From Actinomycetota bacterium (GTDB lineage: Bacteria; Actinomycetota; Acidimicrobiia; Acidimicrobiales; CADCSY01), in contig JACOTK010000148.1 of the NCBI GenBank assembly GCA_016178435.1, positions 1 through 14,459 of the forward strand: a stretch of 14,459 bases of DNA, given 5' to 3'. Below the pieces are notes generated by a model. The model had not been told where the DNA came from, ran no database searches, and saw nothing but the letters and a program-made list of their open reading frames with translations. The first letter of the stretch is position 1, and each line of letters opens with the position of its first letter. The translations under genes and the position numbers were made by a program. Below are positions 7,453-14,072 of the stretch, piece after piece.

Positions 7453-8640
7453 TCAGATGCGGACACCCTTGCCGGTGATGTTCCAAATATCGATGACGGG
7501 CAGGTCGATATCGAGCTCGTGATAACACCTGTGTGGTGTGCCGATCACCACGATGTCCGCTGCGGCGAGCGCCTCTTGCTCGGAGACGAGATCGAGATCA
7601 ACGGTTACGAACGGATCGGCGCACAAGACCCTTGCGGCCTTGAAACCCAGGATGCGCTTCAGCTTGTAGGACAGGCTCGAGCGGATGTCATCGCTTTCGG
7701 CCTTGAACGCCATGCCGAGAATCGCGACGGTTTGCTCGGTCAGATCAAAGCGCTCCTCCATGCGGGCCACCATGTAGAGAGGTAGTCCCTCATTGACCAT
7801 CATCGCCGAGTGCCCGAGTGTGAATCCATTGTTGTTGAAGGCCGCAAGCTGCATGGTGTCCTTCAGGAGACACGGCCCGGCCGTCAGACCGGCTGCCGGA
7901 AGGTCGGCAGCTCGGGGGTAGTCCTCGATGATCGCCTGGCGAATGACCTCGTAGTCGAGCCCAAAGTCGTTCGCGATCACATAGAGCTGGTTTGCGATGG
8001 CGAAGCGGATGTAGCGCCACGTATTCGTGAACAACTTGGCGAGCTCCGCCTCTTCGGGAATCAGGTGGATGGTCTGCTTGGTCAGTACCGAGAAGAGCTC
8101 GTCAGCCCGTTCGAGGGCCCGGTCGTTGCGGGCGGCAACGAGTTGGGGCAACTCGTACAGCTCGGTCATGGCTTTGCCCTCGGCGATACGCTCCGGACAG
8201 AAGGCCACATCGATATCGAGGCCCGCCCGGTCGATGATGCGCTCGACGAGGGCTGTCACACCGGGATACATGGTCGAGCGAAGAACGAGGAGTTGCCCAT
8301 CACGCAGGCAGGGAACGATGGTCTCGATGGCACGGGGGACCGCCTGTGGCTCGGGGTTGAGGTGCTCGTCCACGGGAGTGCCGATGACCACGATGACCGC
8401 GTCCACCTCCGAGATGGCCGCAGTCTCCGTCGTCGCCCGAAGTGTCCTGCCGATGACCTCGGCCAGTGGCTCCGCCGCACCGTTCTCATGGAACGGCAGC
8501 TCACCTTTGTTCACCAGATCGACAGCATGTTGATCGAGATCGACAAGGACCGTCGCGATGCCGGCGTCGGCGAGCGCAATGCCCAGGGGCAGCCCAACGT
8601 GTCCACACCCACCGAGGATGGCGACTGATTTCAGGTTCAA
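7453..8640 (-). CDS. UDP-glucose/UDP-ManNAc dehydrogenase family nucleotide sugar dehydrogenase
   Basis: This 395-residue protein oxidises a nucleotide sugar at C6 to the uronic acid with two NAD. Its N-terminal Rossmann domain is AILGGCGHVGLPLG (7-20). Family landmarks follow: VVIGTPVDE (84-92), RSTMYPGVT (121-129), FCPERIAEG (147-155), and ELAKLFTNTWRY (199-210) with Lys202 and Asn206. The catalytic Cys257 is in GPCLLKD. The C-terminal domain starts near TVAILGMAFKAESDDIRSS. The Cys-x-x-Lys-Asp arrangement is closer to UDP-glucose dehydrogenase than to WecC, but the substrate is open. I chose TTG 8640 because the Rossmann strand begins three residues later, GAGG/GGTGG lie at 8652-8655 and 8645-8649, and codons upstream lose the GC-rich third position (6 of 13). 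ATG 8679, GTG 8682 and TTG 8685 are alternatives. It leads the sugar trio. Confidence 0.93.
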   Translation of the reverse strand: MNLKSVAILGGCGHVGLPLGIALADAGIATVLVDLDQHAVDLVNKGELPFHENGAAEPLAEVIGRTLRATTETAAISEVDAVIVVIGTPVDEHLNPEPQAVPRAIETIVPCLRDGQLLVLRSTMYPGVTALVERIIDRAGLDIDVAFCPERIAEGKAMTELYELPQLVAARNDRALERADELFSVLTKQTIHLIPEEAELAKLFTNTWRYIRFAIANQLYVIANDFGLDYEVIRQAIIEDYPRAADLPAAGLTAGPCLLKDTMQLAAFNNNGFTLGHSAMMVNEGLPLYMVARMEERFDLTEQTVAILGMAFKAESDDIRSSLSYKLKRILGFKAARVLCADPFVTVDLDLVSEQEALAAADIVVIGTPHRCYHELDIDLPVIDIWNITGKGVRI

Positions 8641-8693
8641 CAGACCACCAGCCTCGTGTCGACTCGTTTGTGGGCACATCACCAACGATCAGT

Positions 8694-8714
8694 GGCACAG
8701 CGGAGTTCTGTGCC
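8694..8714. promoter_or_regulatory. Perfect 7-7-7 inverted repeat upstream of the sugar operon
   Basis: GGCACAG (8694-8700) and CTGTGCC (8708-8714) are perfect inverted arms around a 7-base spacer in the 120-base gap between the small unknown gene (8761-9282) and the sugar dehydrogenase. Arm length and spacing suit a dimeric repressor operator. It would lie from about +6 to +26 relative to a start fed by the -10 candidate at 8727-8732. It could equally form a hairpin in the leader or at the 3' end of the upstream transcript, although no T-run follows on the minus strand. Confidence 0.5.
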
Positions 8715-8726
8715 TACCGGTCGCCC

Positions 8727-8732
8727 ACAATA
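8727..8732 (-). promoter_or_regulatory. -10 candidate for the sugar dehydrogenase operon
   Basis: TATTGT on the minus strand matches TAnnnT and sits in the gap before the sugar trio. Transcription would start near 8720, giving an ~80-base leader to TTG 8640 or ~40 to ATG 8679. A possible -35, GTTCAA at 8751-8756 with 18-base spacing, is a poor match to TTGACA. The region also shows a local drop in GC. Confidence 0.3.
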
Positions 8733-8760
8733 ACCGACGCCTCCAACGAATTGAACTTTC

Positions 8761-9282
8761 TCACGACGGAGGTGGCGGACGCTCCTGGCGAACGCTGCCG
8801 GCAGCGTTCATGACGGTTGCAAGATAGCTCTGGAGCAGGTCGGGGCATTCATGCCGGTTTGCGCGTCGGCAGCAGATGCCGGCTTGTTGCAGCGGAAAGG
8901 TCTCGGCGACGCTGCCGACCTCCACAAGGCTGCCATCGGCGACCCAGGCGCCACCGACGTTGCGGCGGATCACCTCACCGACGTAGCAGCCGAGACCGAG
9001 GACATACCCATCACCTGACATGGCGCCCGGCCTGGCCATGAAGGTGTCGAGCCGAGCCACGCTCTCGGGGGTGAAGTCGAGATGCAAACCCGGTGATCTC
9101 CCGGACACGGCTGTCGCAAATCGCTCGGCCTCGGCGGTGTATCCGGCAGGGTCGACATCGGGAGCCGGGGTTGGCTGAGCCGAGGCGAGGGCATCGGGCG
9201 CCGATGCCGAGGGGACCGGAGCAGAACCCCTGTGGCGCGTGTCGCAGACCTCGGGCGTGTCCGGCCGGCGTCTGCGAAACAT
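8761..9282 (-). CDS. Small protein of unknown function, last gene of the SPFH-methyltransferase trio
   Basis: I do not recognise this 173-residue protein. It starts with an Arg cluster (FRRRRP), then a low-complexity Ala/Pro/Ser linker to about residue 45, and then a compact domain. The domain's most distinctive part is GYVLGLGCYVGEVIRRNVGGAW (about 92-113), a Gly-x-Tyr-x-Gly-Glu pattern found in several small uncharacterised globular proteins. CCRR and HEC follow (residues 137-146), and the end is Pro-rich. There is no signal peptide or membrane segment. The start ATG 9282 overlaps the methyltransferase stop as TGATG with no Shine-Dalgarno (the bases before it are CT-rich), so translation must be reinitiated or coupled. 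Composition and frame behaviour look genuinely coding. A function linked to the methyltransferase or the SPFH protein is inference from position only. Confidence 0.75.
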   Translation of the reverse strand: MFRRRRPDTPEVCDTRHRGSAPVPSASAPDALASAQPTPAPDVDPAGYTAEAERFATAVSGRSPGLHLDFTPESVARLDTFMARPGAMSGDGYVLGLGCYVGEVIRRNVGGAWVADGSLVEVGSVAETFPLQQAGICCRRANRHECPDLLQSYLATVMNAAGSVRQERPPPPS

Positions 9283-9926
9283 CAGCGGAGGGTCAGGTTG
9301 CGCCGCTCACGGCGCAGCACCCGCAACGATCCGGTGGCCGACACATCCTCGAAGCCCCCCCCACGTGCCCGCAGATAGATCTCGTACGGTGGTCGCCCGC
9401 CATCGGCCGGGTCGGGGAAGACGTCGTGGATGGCGAGCAGTCCACCCATCGCAACATGTGGCGCCCACGTCTCGAGATCTCGATGAGCCGGCTCGCTGCC
9501 ATGTCCTCCGTCGATGAAGACGAGCGCACACGGCGTCGACCAGTGTGAAGCGACGGTGGTTGAGTCGCCGACCACCGCGATCACGTGTTGCTCGAGACCG
9601 GCGTCCGCAATGGTTCGTCGAAAGATGGGCAGCGTGTCGATCAATCCGACGTCGTCGTCGACGAGCGTAGGGTCGTGCCACTCCCATCCCGGTTGGTTCT
9701 CCTCCGATCCGCGGTGGTGATCGACGGCATACAGCGCGGTGGCATGGTCACGTGCAGCGCCACCGAGATAGAGCGAGGACTTGCCGCAGTAGCTGCCGAT
9801 CTCGACCAGGGGAGCTCCCGGCACGGCTGTGCAAGCGGCGATGGCGGCTTCGTGGAGGGCAAGCCCTTCGTCGGGAGGCATGAAGCCGATGGCGGACTCG
9901 GCCTTGACCCGGAGCGCTGCGTCCAC
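9282..9926 (-). CDS. Class I SAM-dependent methyltransferase (Methyltransf_24/CmcI-like)
   Basis: This 214-residue Rossmann methyltransferase has motif I LVEIGSYCGKSSLYL (40-54), the acidic end of strand 2 ALYAVDHH (64-71), and a strand 4 region ALVFIDGGHG (134-143) followed by DLETWAPHVAMGGLLAIHD (150-168). The IGSYCGKS plus DGGH pattern fits the Methyltransf_24 group, which includes O-methyltransferase-like enzymes on sugars, cephamycins and lipids. The acceptor here is unknown. The start GTG 9926 lies two bases after the SPFH stop. The longer in-frame extension runs through the SPFH gene and is low-complexity, so it is rejected. No good Shine-Dalgarno is visible and coupling to SPFH translation is likely. 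The stop overlaps the next gene (TGATG). It could modify an envelope glycan made by the genes to its left, but that is inference. Confidence 0.87.
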   Translation of the reverse strand: MDAALRVKAESAIGFMPPDEGLALHEAAIAACTAVPGAPLVEIGSYCGKSSLYLGGAARDHATALYAVDHHRGSEENQPGWEWHDPTLVDDDVGLIDTLPIFRRTIADAGLEQHVIAVVGDSTTVASHWSTPCALVFIDGGHGSEPAHRDLETWAPHVAMGGLLAIHDVFPDPADGGRPPYEIYLRARGGGFEDVSATGSLRVLRRERRNLTLR

Positions 9927-9928
9927 GC

Positions 9929-10939
9929 TCAGCCGCCCGGACGGGGGGTGACGTTGATGTTGGTCGCGCCCGGGTTGACGACCAGGGTGCAGTTCGAGTT
10001 CGAGGCGCACTCCTGGACGGCCAATGCGTTGAGGTAGGCGATGTAGTTGGGGTCCTGGTAGAGGTTGTTCAGCGCCTCCTGGGATTGTCGTCGCCCCTCC
10101 GCCTTGGCGACCTCGGCCTGGGCATTGTTCTGAGCCGTGAGGATCGCCTGACGGCTGGCGGCATTCTGGGCAAAGGCGTTGCGCACCGCCTCGTTGGTGG
10201 GCGTGGCCGAGTTGATCTTGAACACGAAGTCCGGGCACACCTCGGGTTTGTTTCGATCGAAGGTCGGCCCGCAGAAGTAGTTCCCGCCCAGGATGTTGTT
10301 GACGTTTGCCTTGAGGTCCTTGGCGATCTCGTTCTGGATGGTGACGAGGAGCGATTCGGCTTCATCGGCCGTTGTGCCGGTCTCGGCGGAGGCCTCGCCT
10401 GCGAACAACTCGTTGACCGTGTGCTCCCGGACGCGTTGTTGGATCGCCTGTTCGATCGGCTTGCGGAAGTTGTTGTTCAACATTGCATCCCAACCGGTTT
10501 CGGTGTCGCAGGCGAACTTGACGCAGACCCGTTCGTAGAACCGGCGCACCACCTGGGGGTTCGTGTTGAGTGTGAAGTAGGCGGCGATCTCGAACTGCAT
10601 GTCCACGCCGCCCCGGGCAGGGGCCAGGATCGAGTCGGCAGCCTGTCGGTCGCCCTCGCCGGCGTTGAGGCTGACGATGTAGTCGCGTTGGGTCACCGGC
10701 AACAGGACCAGCTTGTCCTGCAACCCGAGAAAACGCGTTCCCGACCCCGGCTCCACGATCTTTTGGAACTTGATCCCCTCGATGGGTCCACCCGAATAGT
10801 GCAGGCCGATCTTGTCGACCGGTGTCGCGCCGAATGCTCCGAGGATCAGCACCAGGATGATGAATCCGACGACCAGGCCGACACCAACGGTGATGAAGGT
10901 GCCGACCTTGACGTTTGGCATGGACGCGCGGTTTCGCAT
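9929..10939 (-). CDS. SPFH/prohibitin-like (band 7) membrane-anchored protein
   Basis: This 336-residue protein has an N-terminal membrane anchor (residues 13-37, from VGTFITVGVG to LILGAFG) and an SPFH/band 7 domain (about 40-205, including GLHYSGGPIEG and a prohibitin-like YFTLNTNPQVVRRFYERV). An Ala/Gln/Glu-rich helix, probably coiled coil, follows (about 248-295, AQNNAQAEVAKAEGRRQSQE), then a Gly/Asn/Pro tail. SPFH proteins form large oligomeric membrane scaffolds. Six cysteines (139, 144, 223, 235, 311, 317) all lie after the anchor, as expected if that part is outside and disulfide-bonded. Two of them bracket an insert that interrupts the usual SPFH-to-helix junction (NYFCGPTFDRNKPEVCPDF). 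The start is ATG 10939, without Shine-Dalgarno. ATG 10921 is an alternative. It is the first gene of a trio with the methyltransferase and the small unknown protein. Confidence 0.87.
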   Translation of the reverse strand: MRNRASMPNVKVGTFITVGVGLVVGFIILVLILGAFGATPVDKIGLHYSGGPIEGIKFQKIVEPGSGTRFLGLQDKLVLLPVTQRDYIVSLNAGEGDRQAADSILAPARGGVDMQFEIAAYFTLNTNPQVVRRFYERVCVKFACDTETGWDAMLNNNFRKPIEQAIQQRVREHTVNELFAGEASAETGTTADEAESLLVTIQNEIAKDLKANVNNILGGNYFCGPTFDRNKPEVCPDFVFKINSATPTNEAVRNAFAQNAASRQAILTAQNNAQAEVAKAEGRRQSQEALNNLYQDPNYIAYLNALAVQECASNSNCTLVVNPGATNINVTPRPGG

Positions 10940-10945
10940 GCCCGC

Positions 10946-10951
10946 ACGCTA
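10946..10951 (-). promoter_or_regulatory. -10 candidate for a leaderless SPFH transcript
   Basis: TAGCGT on the minus strand matches TAnnnT and ends exactly six bases before ATG 10939, which lacks a Shine-Dalgarno. This is the same geometry as the membrane protein start at 4296. No -35 is recognisable. The 55-base gap to the helicase gene holds nothing else I can identify. Confidence 0.33.
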
Positions 10952-10994
10952 ATCGGAACATCGGGTGACGGGCGCTCCGCCAACGGTGCGACTG

Positions 10995-12656
10995 CTACAG
11001 GCGCGACAGCCAGCGTCCGGCATGACGCAGGCGGGTTTCGAGTTGGCCCACGGTGGCCTCCGTTACCTTCTGGAGCCCCGTGAGGCGATTCAGCTCGCCG
11101 TTGACCTGCGCATGTGACCAGCCGGTGATCCTGGCGATGGCCTTCACCCGGTCGTTGTTGGCGTTGCGCAGGTGTTGCTTGTGCTCTCGTCTGGTGGTGG
11201 TCAGCGTTGCGCCGGAGTCGCCCCCGGGGACCGAACGGTCGCCGCCCGGTGGGGGAAGCGGCGCAAGGGTGATGGTCAGCGCCTCGTCGTCATCGTTGGC
11301 TTCGCCGTCACCCGTGAAACCGAGCGTGGGTTGCCCGACCCGTGGGGCTCCCACTGCGACCGCCGAGATCACGCTGAAAAGCGACAGCTGCGGGTCATCG
11401 CCCTGGTTGGCCGATGCGTCGCGATCGTCGAGGAGGTCGAGGGCATCGGCGAATCCCTCGCCATCGCCTTCGGGCTTCGCGACCTTGGCCAGACTGTGAT
11501 TGCGTTCAACGGCGATCTCGTTGGCTTTGCGCTCGAGGCGGCTGTCATCAGGGATGTAGAGATAGGCGTCCTGATTACGCAGGCCCTTGGTCCAGCGGAC
11601 CAGACGACCGACCGCCTGGCGAAAGAACAACTCGGTGCTTGTGTTGGTGGCAAAGACCCCCACCCGCAGACGGGGAATGTCGACGCCCTCGGAGATCATG
11701 CGGACCGCCACGATCCAGGGATCGGTGCCTGCGGCGAACCGGGCGATATGGCTCGAGGCGGCAGGGTCGTCCGAGGTCGCGATGGTCACCGGAACGCCAT
11801 GACGTCGTTCGAGCAGCGCCGCAATGCCACGCGCATGCGCCTGGTCCATGGCGATGACGAGCCCACCGGCATTGGGATGCTCGGCCCGCACGTCACCGAG
11901 GCGTTGATGGGCCTGGGCAAGGACCGCAGGCAGCCATTCGCCCTCCAGCGAGAGCGCCGCGCGCAATCGTTGGCTCGCACGGGTCGCATCGAGCGCGTCC
12001 TCGAAGCTGTGGGAGTGGAGCGATCCGTCCGGGCCCATCCACTCCATGTGGCCGTTGATCCGTGGGAAGTAGACCGGCCGCACGACCCCGCCGTCGGCCA
12101 ACGCCTCCCGATACCCGTACGAGTAGTCGGGGCGAGCTTCATCGAGGTGGTACTCGATGAAGGGAATGGCCTGCGTATCCGATCGAAACGGTGTGCCCGA
12201 CAGCGAGAGACGCTGCGCCGCCGGCTCGAAGGCATGGCGAACGCCGTCGCCCCATGCCCGGTCGTCTGCCGCGTGGTGGATCTCGTCGAAGATCACGAAG
12301 GCGTCGCTCGCGAGACCTCGAAGCACCGGCGCGGACGTGGCCACCTGCTGGTAGGTGGTGATGACGCCGTGCATGTCGCTCGGCAGCCGTCCGTCCGCTG
12401 CCGTCCACACCGGGTCGAGGTGCAGACCGAAGCCGGCGGCAGCGGATGCCCACTGGACCTTGAGGTGTTGGGTGGGCACCACGACCACGAGGCGTCTCCG
12501 GGGATTCGCCGCGAGGTTCTGACAAGCGGCCGTGAGCGCGAAGGTGGTCTTGCCGGCGCCGGGGGTCGCCACCGCCAGGAAGTTGGGCCGGGTGGTCGCG
12601 CCGAGACGATCGAGCGCGTCTTTTTGCCATGGTCGAAGCGTGATCGATCGCGTCAT
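10995..12656 (-). CDS. SF2 DEAD/DEAH-type helicase with extra C-terminal region
   Basis: This 553-residue superfamily 2 helicase begins almost at the Q-like motif (LRPWQKDAL, 7-15). Motif I is ATPGAGKTT (30-38), motif II FDEIHH (123-128), motif III SGTPFRSD (153-160), motif V MISEGVDIP (320-328) and motif VI QAVGRLVRW (347-355). All motifs are intact, so ATPase activity is expected. DEIH plus compact RecA domains recall the XPB/type III restriction-like branch. After residue 390 comes an acidic, Gly/Pro-rich linker with a LFSVI patch. A short helical C-terminal module follows (500-553, with GWSHAQVNGELNRLTG), which might bind nucleic acid or a partner. No nuclease or DNA methylase gene adjoins it, so restriction is not supported. 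The start is ATG 12656, with no clear Shine-Dalgarno, 45 bases after thiC. Nucleic acid remodelling is expected; the pathway is unknown. Confidence 0.9.
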   Translation of the reverse strand: MTRSITLRPWQKDALDRLGATTRPNFLAVATPGAGKTTFALTAACQNLAANPRRRLVVVVPTQHLKVQWASAAAGFGLHLDPVWTAADGRLPSDMHGVITTYQQVATSAPVLRGLASDAFVIFDEIHHAADDRAWGDGVRHAFEPAAQRLSLSGTPFRSDTQAIPFIEYHLDEARPDYSYGYREALADGGVVRPVYFPRINGHMEWMGPDGSLHSHSFEDALDATRASQRLRAALSLEGEWLPAVLAQAHQRLGDVRAEHPNAGGLVIAMDQAHARGIAALLERRHGVPVTIATSDDPAASSHIARFAAGTDPWIVAVRMISEGVDIPRLRVGVFATNTSTELFFRQAVGRLVRWTKGLRNQDAYLYIPDDSRLERKANEIAVERNHSLAKVAKPEGDGEGFADALDLLDDRDASANQGDDPQLSLFSVISAVAVGAPRVGQPTLGFTGDGEANDDDEALTITLAPLPPPGGDRSVPGGDSGATLTTTRREHKQHLRNANNDRVKAIARITGWSHAQVNGELNRLTGLQKVTEATVGQLETRLRHAGRWLSRL

Positions 12657-12701
12657 GGCCGGCGGGAGTGGTTCCGTGGGGGGTTCGGAAGGTTCAAGGG
12701 C

Positions 12702-14066
12702 TCACCGTGCAGCGGCGTCGACCTCTTTGACGACGAGGGAGACCTCTTCCCAGTCGATGTTGCGGAAGTTGTGCATGGGACACCACTTGGGGCCGCACAT
12801 GGTGCAGAACTCGGCCGACTTGTAGTAGTCGTGGTCGAGGGTCTCGTCGTGATAGGAGCGGGCCGTTTCGGGGTCGAGGGACAGCTCGAACTGCCGGTTC
12901 CAGTCGAAGTCGAAGCGAGCCTTGCTCAACGCATCGTCACGGTCACGTGCACCGGGTCGTTCGCGGGCGACGTCGGCAGCGTGGGCCGCGATCTTGTATG
13001 CCATGAGGCCCTGCTTCACGTCCTCGGCGGTGGGCAGACCGAGATGCTCCTTGGGTGTCACGTAACACAGCATCGAAGCGCCGTGCCAGCCGATCATGGC
13101 CGCACCGATCGCCGAGGAGATGTGGTCGTAGCCGGGTGAGATGTCGATGACGAGTGGGCCCAACGTGTAGAAGGGCGCCTCGTGACACCACTCCTGTTGC
13201 TTGCGGACGTTGTCCTCGATCTGATTCATCGGCACATGTCCGGGGCCCTCGACCATGACCTGCACACCGTGCTCCCACGCTCGTAGGGTCAGCTCGCCCA
13301 GGGTGCGCAGCTCGGCGAACTGCGCCTCGTCGGAGGCGTCGGCGAGGCAGCCCGGCCGCAACGAGTCACCGAGCGAGATGGTCACGTCGTAGCGGGCGAG
13401 GATCTCGCAGACCTCGTCGAAGTGGGTGTAGAGGGGATTCTCCGCACGGTTCGCCACCATCCAGCGAGCGAGAATGCCCCCGCCGCGACTGACGATGCCG
13501 GTGACGCGGTGTTGGCACAGGGGGAGGTGCTCCAGGCGGATGCCGGCGTGAATGGTCATGTAGTCGACGCCCTGTTGGGCCTGGTGCTCGATCTCGGTCA
13601 ACAGGTGCTCGATGGTCAACTCGTCGATGGAAGGCGCCCGGTTGATCGCCTGGTAGATCGGGACGGTCCCGATGGGGACGGTTGCGGCGGTGATGATGGC
13701 CAGTCGGGTCTCGTCGATGTCGCGACCCGTGGACAGGTCCATGACGGTGTCGGCCCCGTATTGCTCCGAGGTCCGGAGCTTGTGAACCTCACCGGGCACG
13801 TCGGAGACCCCGGGTGAGGAGCCGATGTTGGCGTTGACCTTGACCGTCGCCACGGTGCCGATGCCCATGGGATCCAGGGTTTGGCCGAGGTGCACGACGT
13901 TCGCGGGAATGACGAGGCGGCCTCGGCCAACCTCGTCCCTGACGAGCTCGGGAGTCAGGCCTTCGCGCTCGGCAACCCGCCTCATCTCGGGGGTGATCGT
14001 CCCGGCGATCGCCTCCGTGCGCTGTGTGCGGATGGCGCTGTCGAGCTGGTTGGTGGGTGTCTCCAT
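12702..14066 (-). CDS. thiC: Phosphomethylpyrimidine synthase ThiC, short form
   Basis: ThiC is a non-canonical radical SAM enzyme that rearranges aminoimidazole ribotide into hydroxymethylpyrimidine phosphate for thiamine synthesis. The [4Fe-4S] ligands are the C-terminal CTMCGPKWC (Cys421, 424, 429). Barrel landmarks include VNANIGSSPG, MDLSTGRDI, RGGGILARWM, SLGDSLRPGCLADA, VEGPGHVPMNQI and the DHISSAIG segment. At 454 residues it lacks the extended N-terminal domain of longer forms such as those in mycobacteria and E. coli (roughly 550-630) and begins near the barrel, like clostridial and archaeal short forms. ATG 14066 follows AGGGAG (14073-14078) at 6-base spacing, inside the TPP riboswitch, so TPP feedback at translation is likely. 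No other thi genes are in the window. Confidence 0.97.
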   Translation of the reverse strand: METPTNQLDSAIRTQRTEAIAGTITPEMRRVAEREGLTPELVRDEVGRGRLVIPANVVHLGQTLDPMGIGTVATVKVNANIGSSPGVSDVPGEVHKLRTSEQYGADTVMDLSTGRDIDETRLAIITAATVPIGTVPIYQAINRAPSIDELTIEHLLTEIEHQAQQGVDYMTIHAGIRLEHLPLCQHRVTGIVSRGGGILARWMVANRAENPLYTHFDEVCEILARYDVTISLGDSLRPGCLADASDEAQFAELRTLGELTLRAWEHGVQVMVEGPGHVPMNQIEDNVRKQQEWCHEAPFYTLGPLVIDISPGYDHISSAIGAAMIGWHGASMLCYVTPKEHLGLPTAEDVKQGLMAYKIAAHAADVARERPGARDRDDALSKARFDFDWNRQFELSLDPETARSYHDETLDHDYYKSAEFCTMCGPKWCPMHNFRNIDWEEVSLVVKEVDAAAR

Positions 14067-14072
14067 CAGATG

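Noticed and set aside
9927..10238. N-terminal extension of the methyltransferase into the SPFH gene
   Set aside because: The extension is a low-complexity Arg/Gly/Gln/Pro translation of an out-of-frame stretch of the SPFH gene. The methyltransferase fold is complete from GTG 9926.
10995..12656. Helicase as part of a restriction or phage-defence system
   Set aside because: Its DEIHH motif recalls type III restriction helicases, but no nuclease domain is visible in it and no DNA methylase or nuclease gene adjoins; the nearby methyltransferase is of the small-molecule/sugar type.
12672..12690. Inverted repeat TTCCG / CGGAA between thiC and the helicase as a terminator
   Set aside because: Only five base pairs around a nine-base loop and no T-run; chance is a sufficient explanation in 45 bases of GC-rich DNA.
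11172..13139. A 655-codon open frame on the + strand across the helicase and the 3' part of thiC
   Set aside because: It lies wholly antisense to two genes with intact family motifs and shows no recognisable domain. Long antisense frames are expected in high-GC DNA with strong third-position bias.
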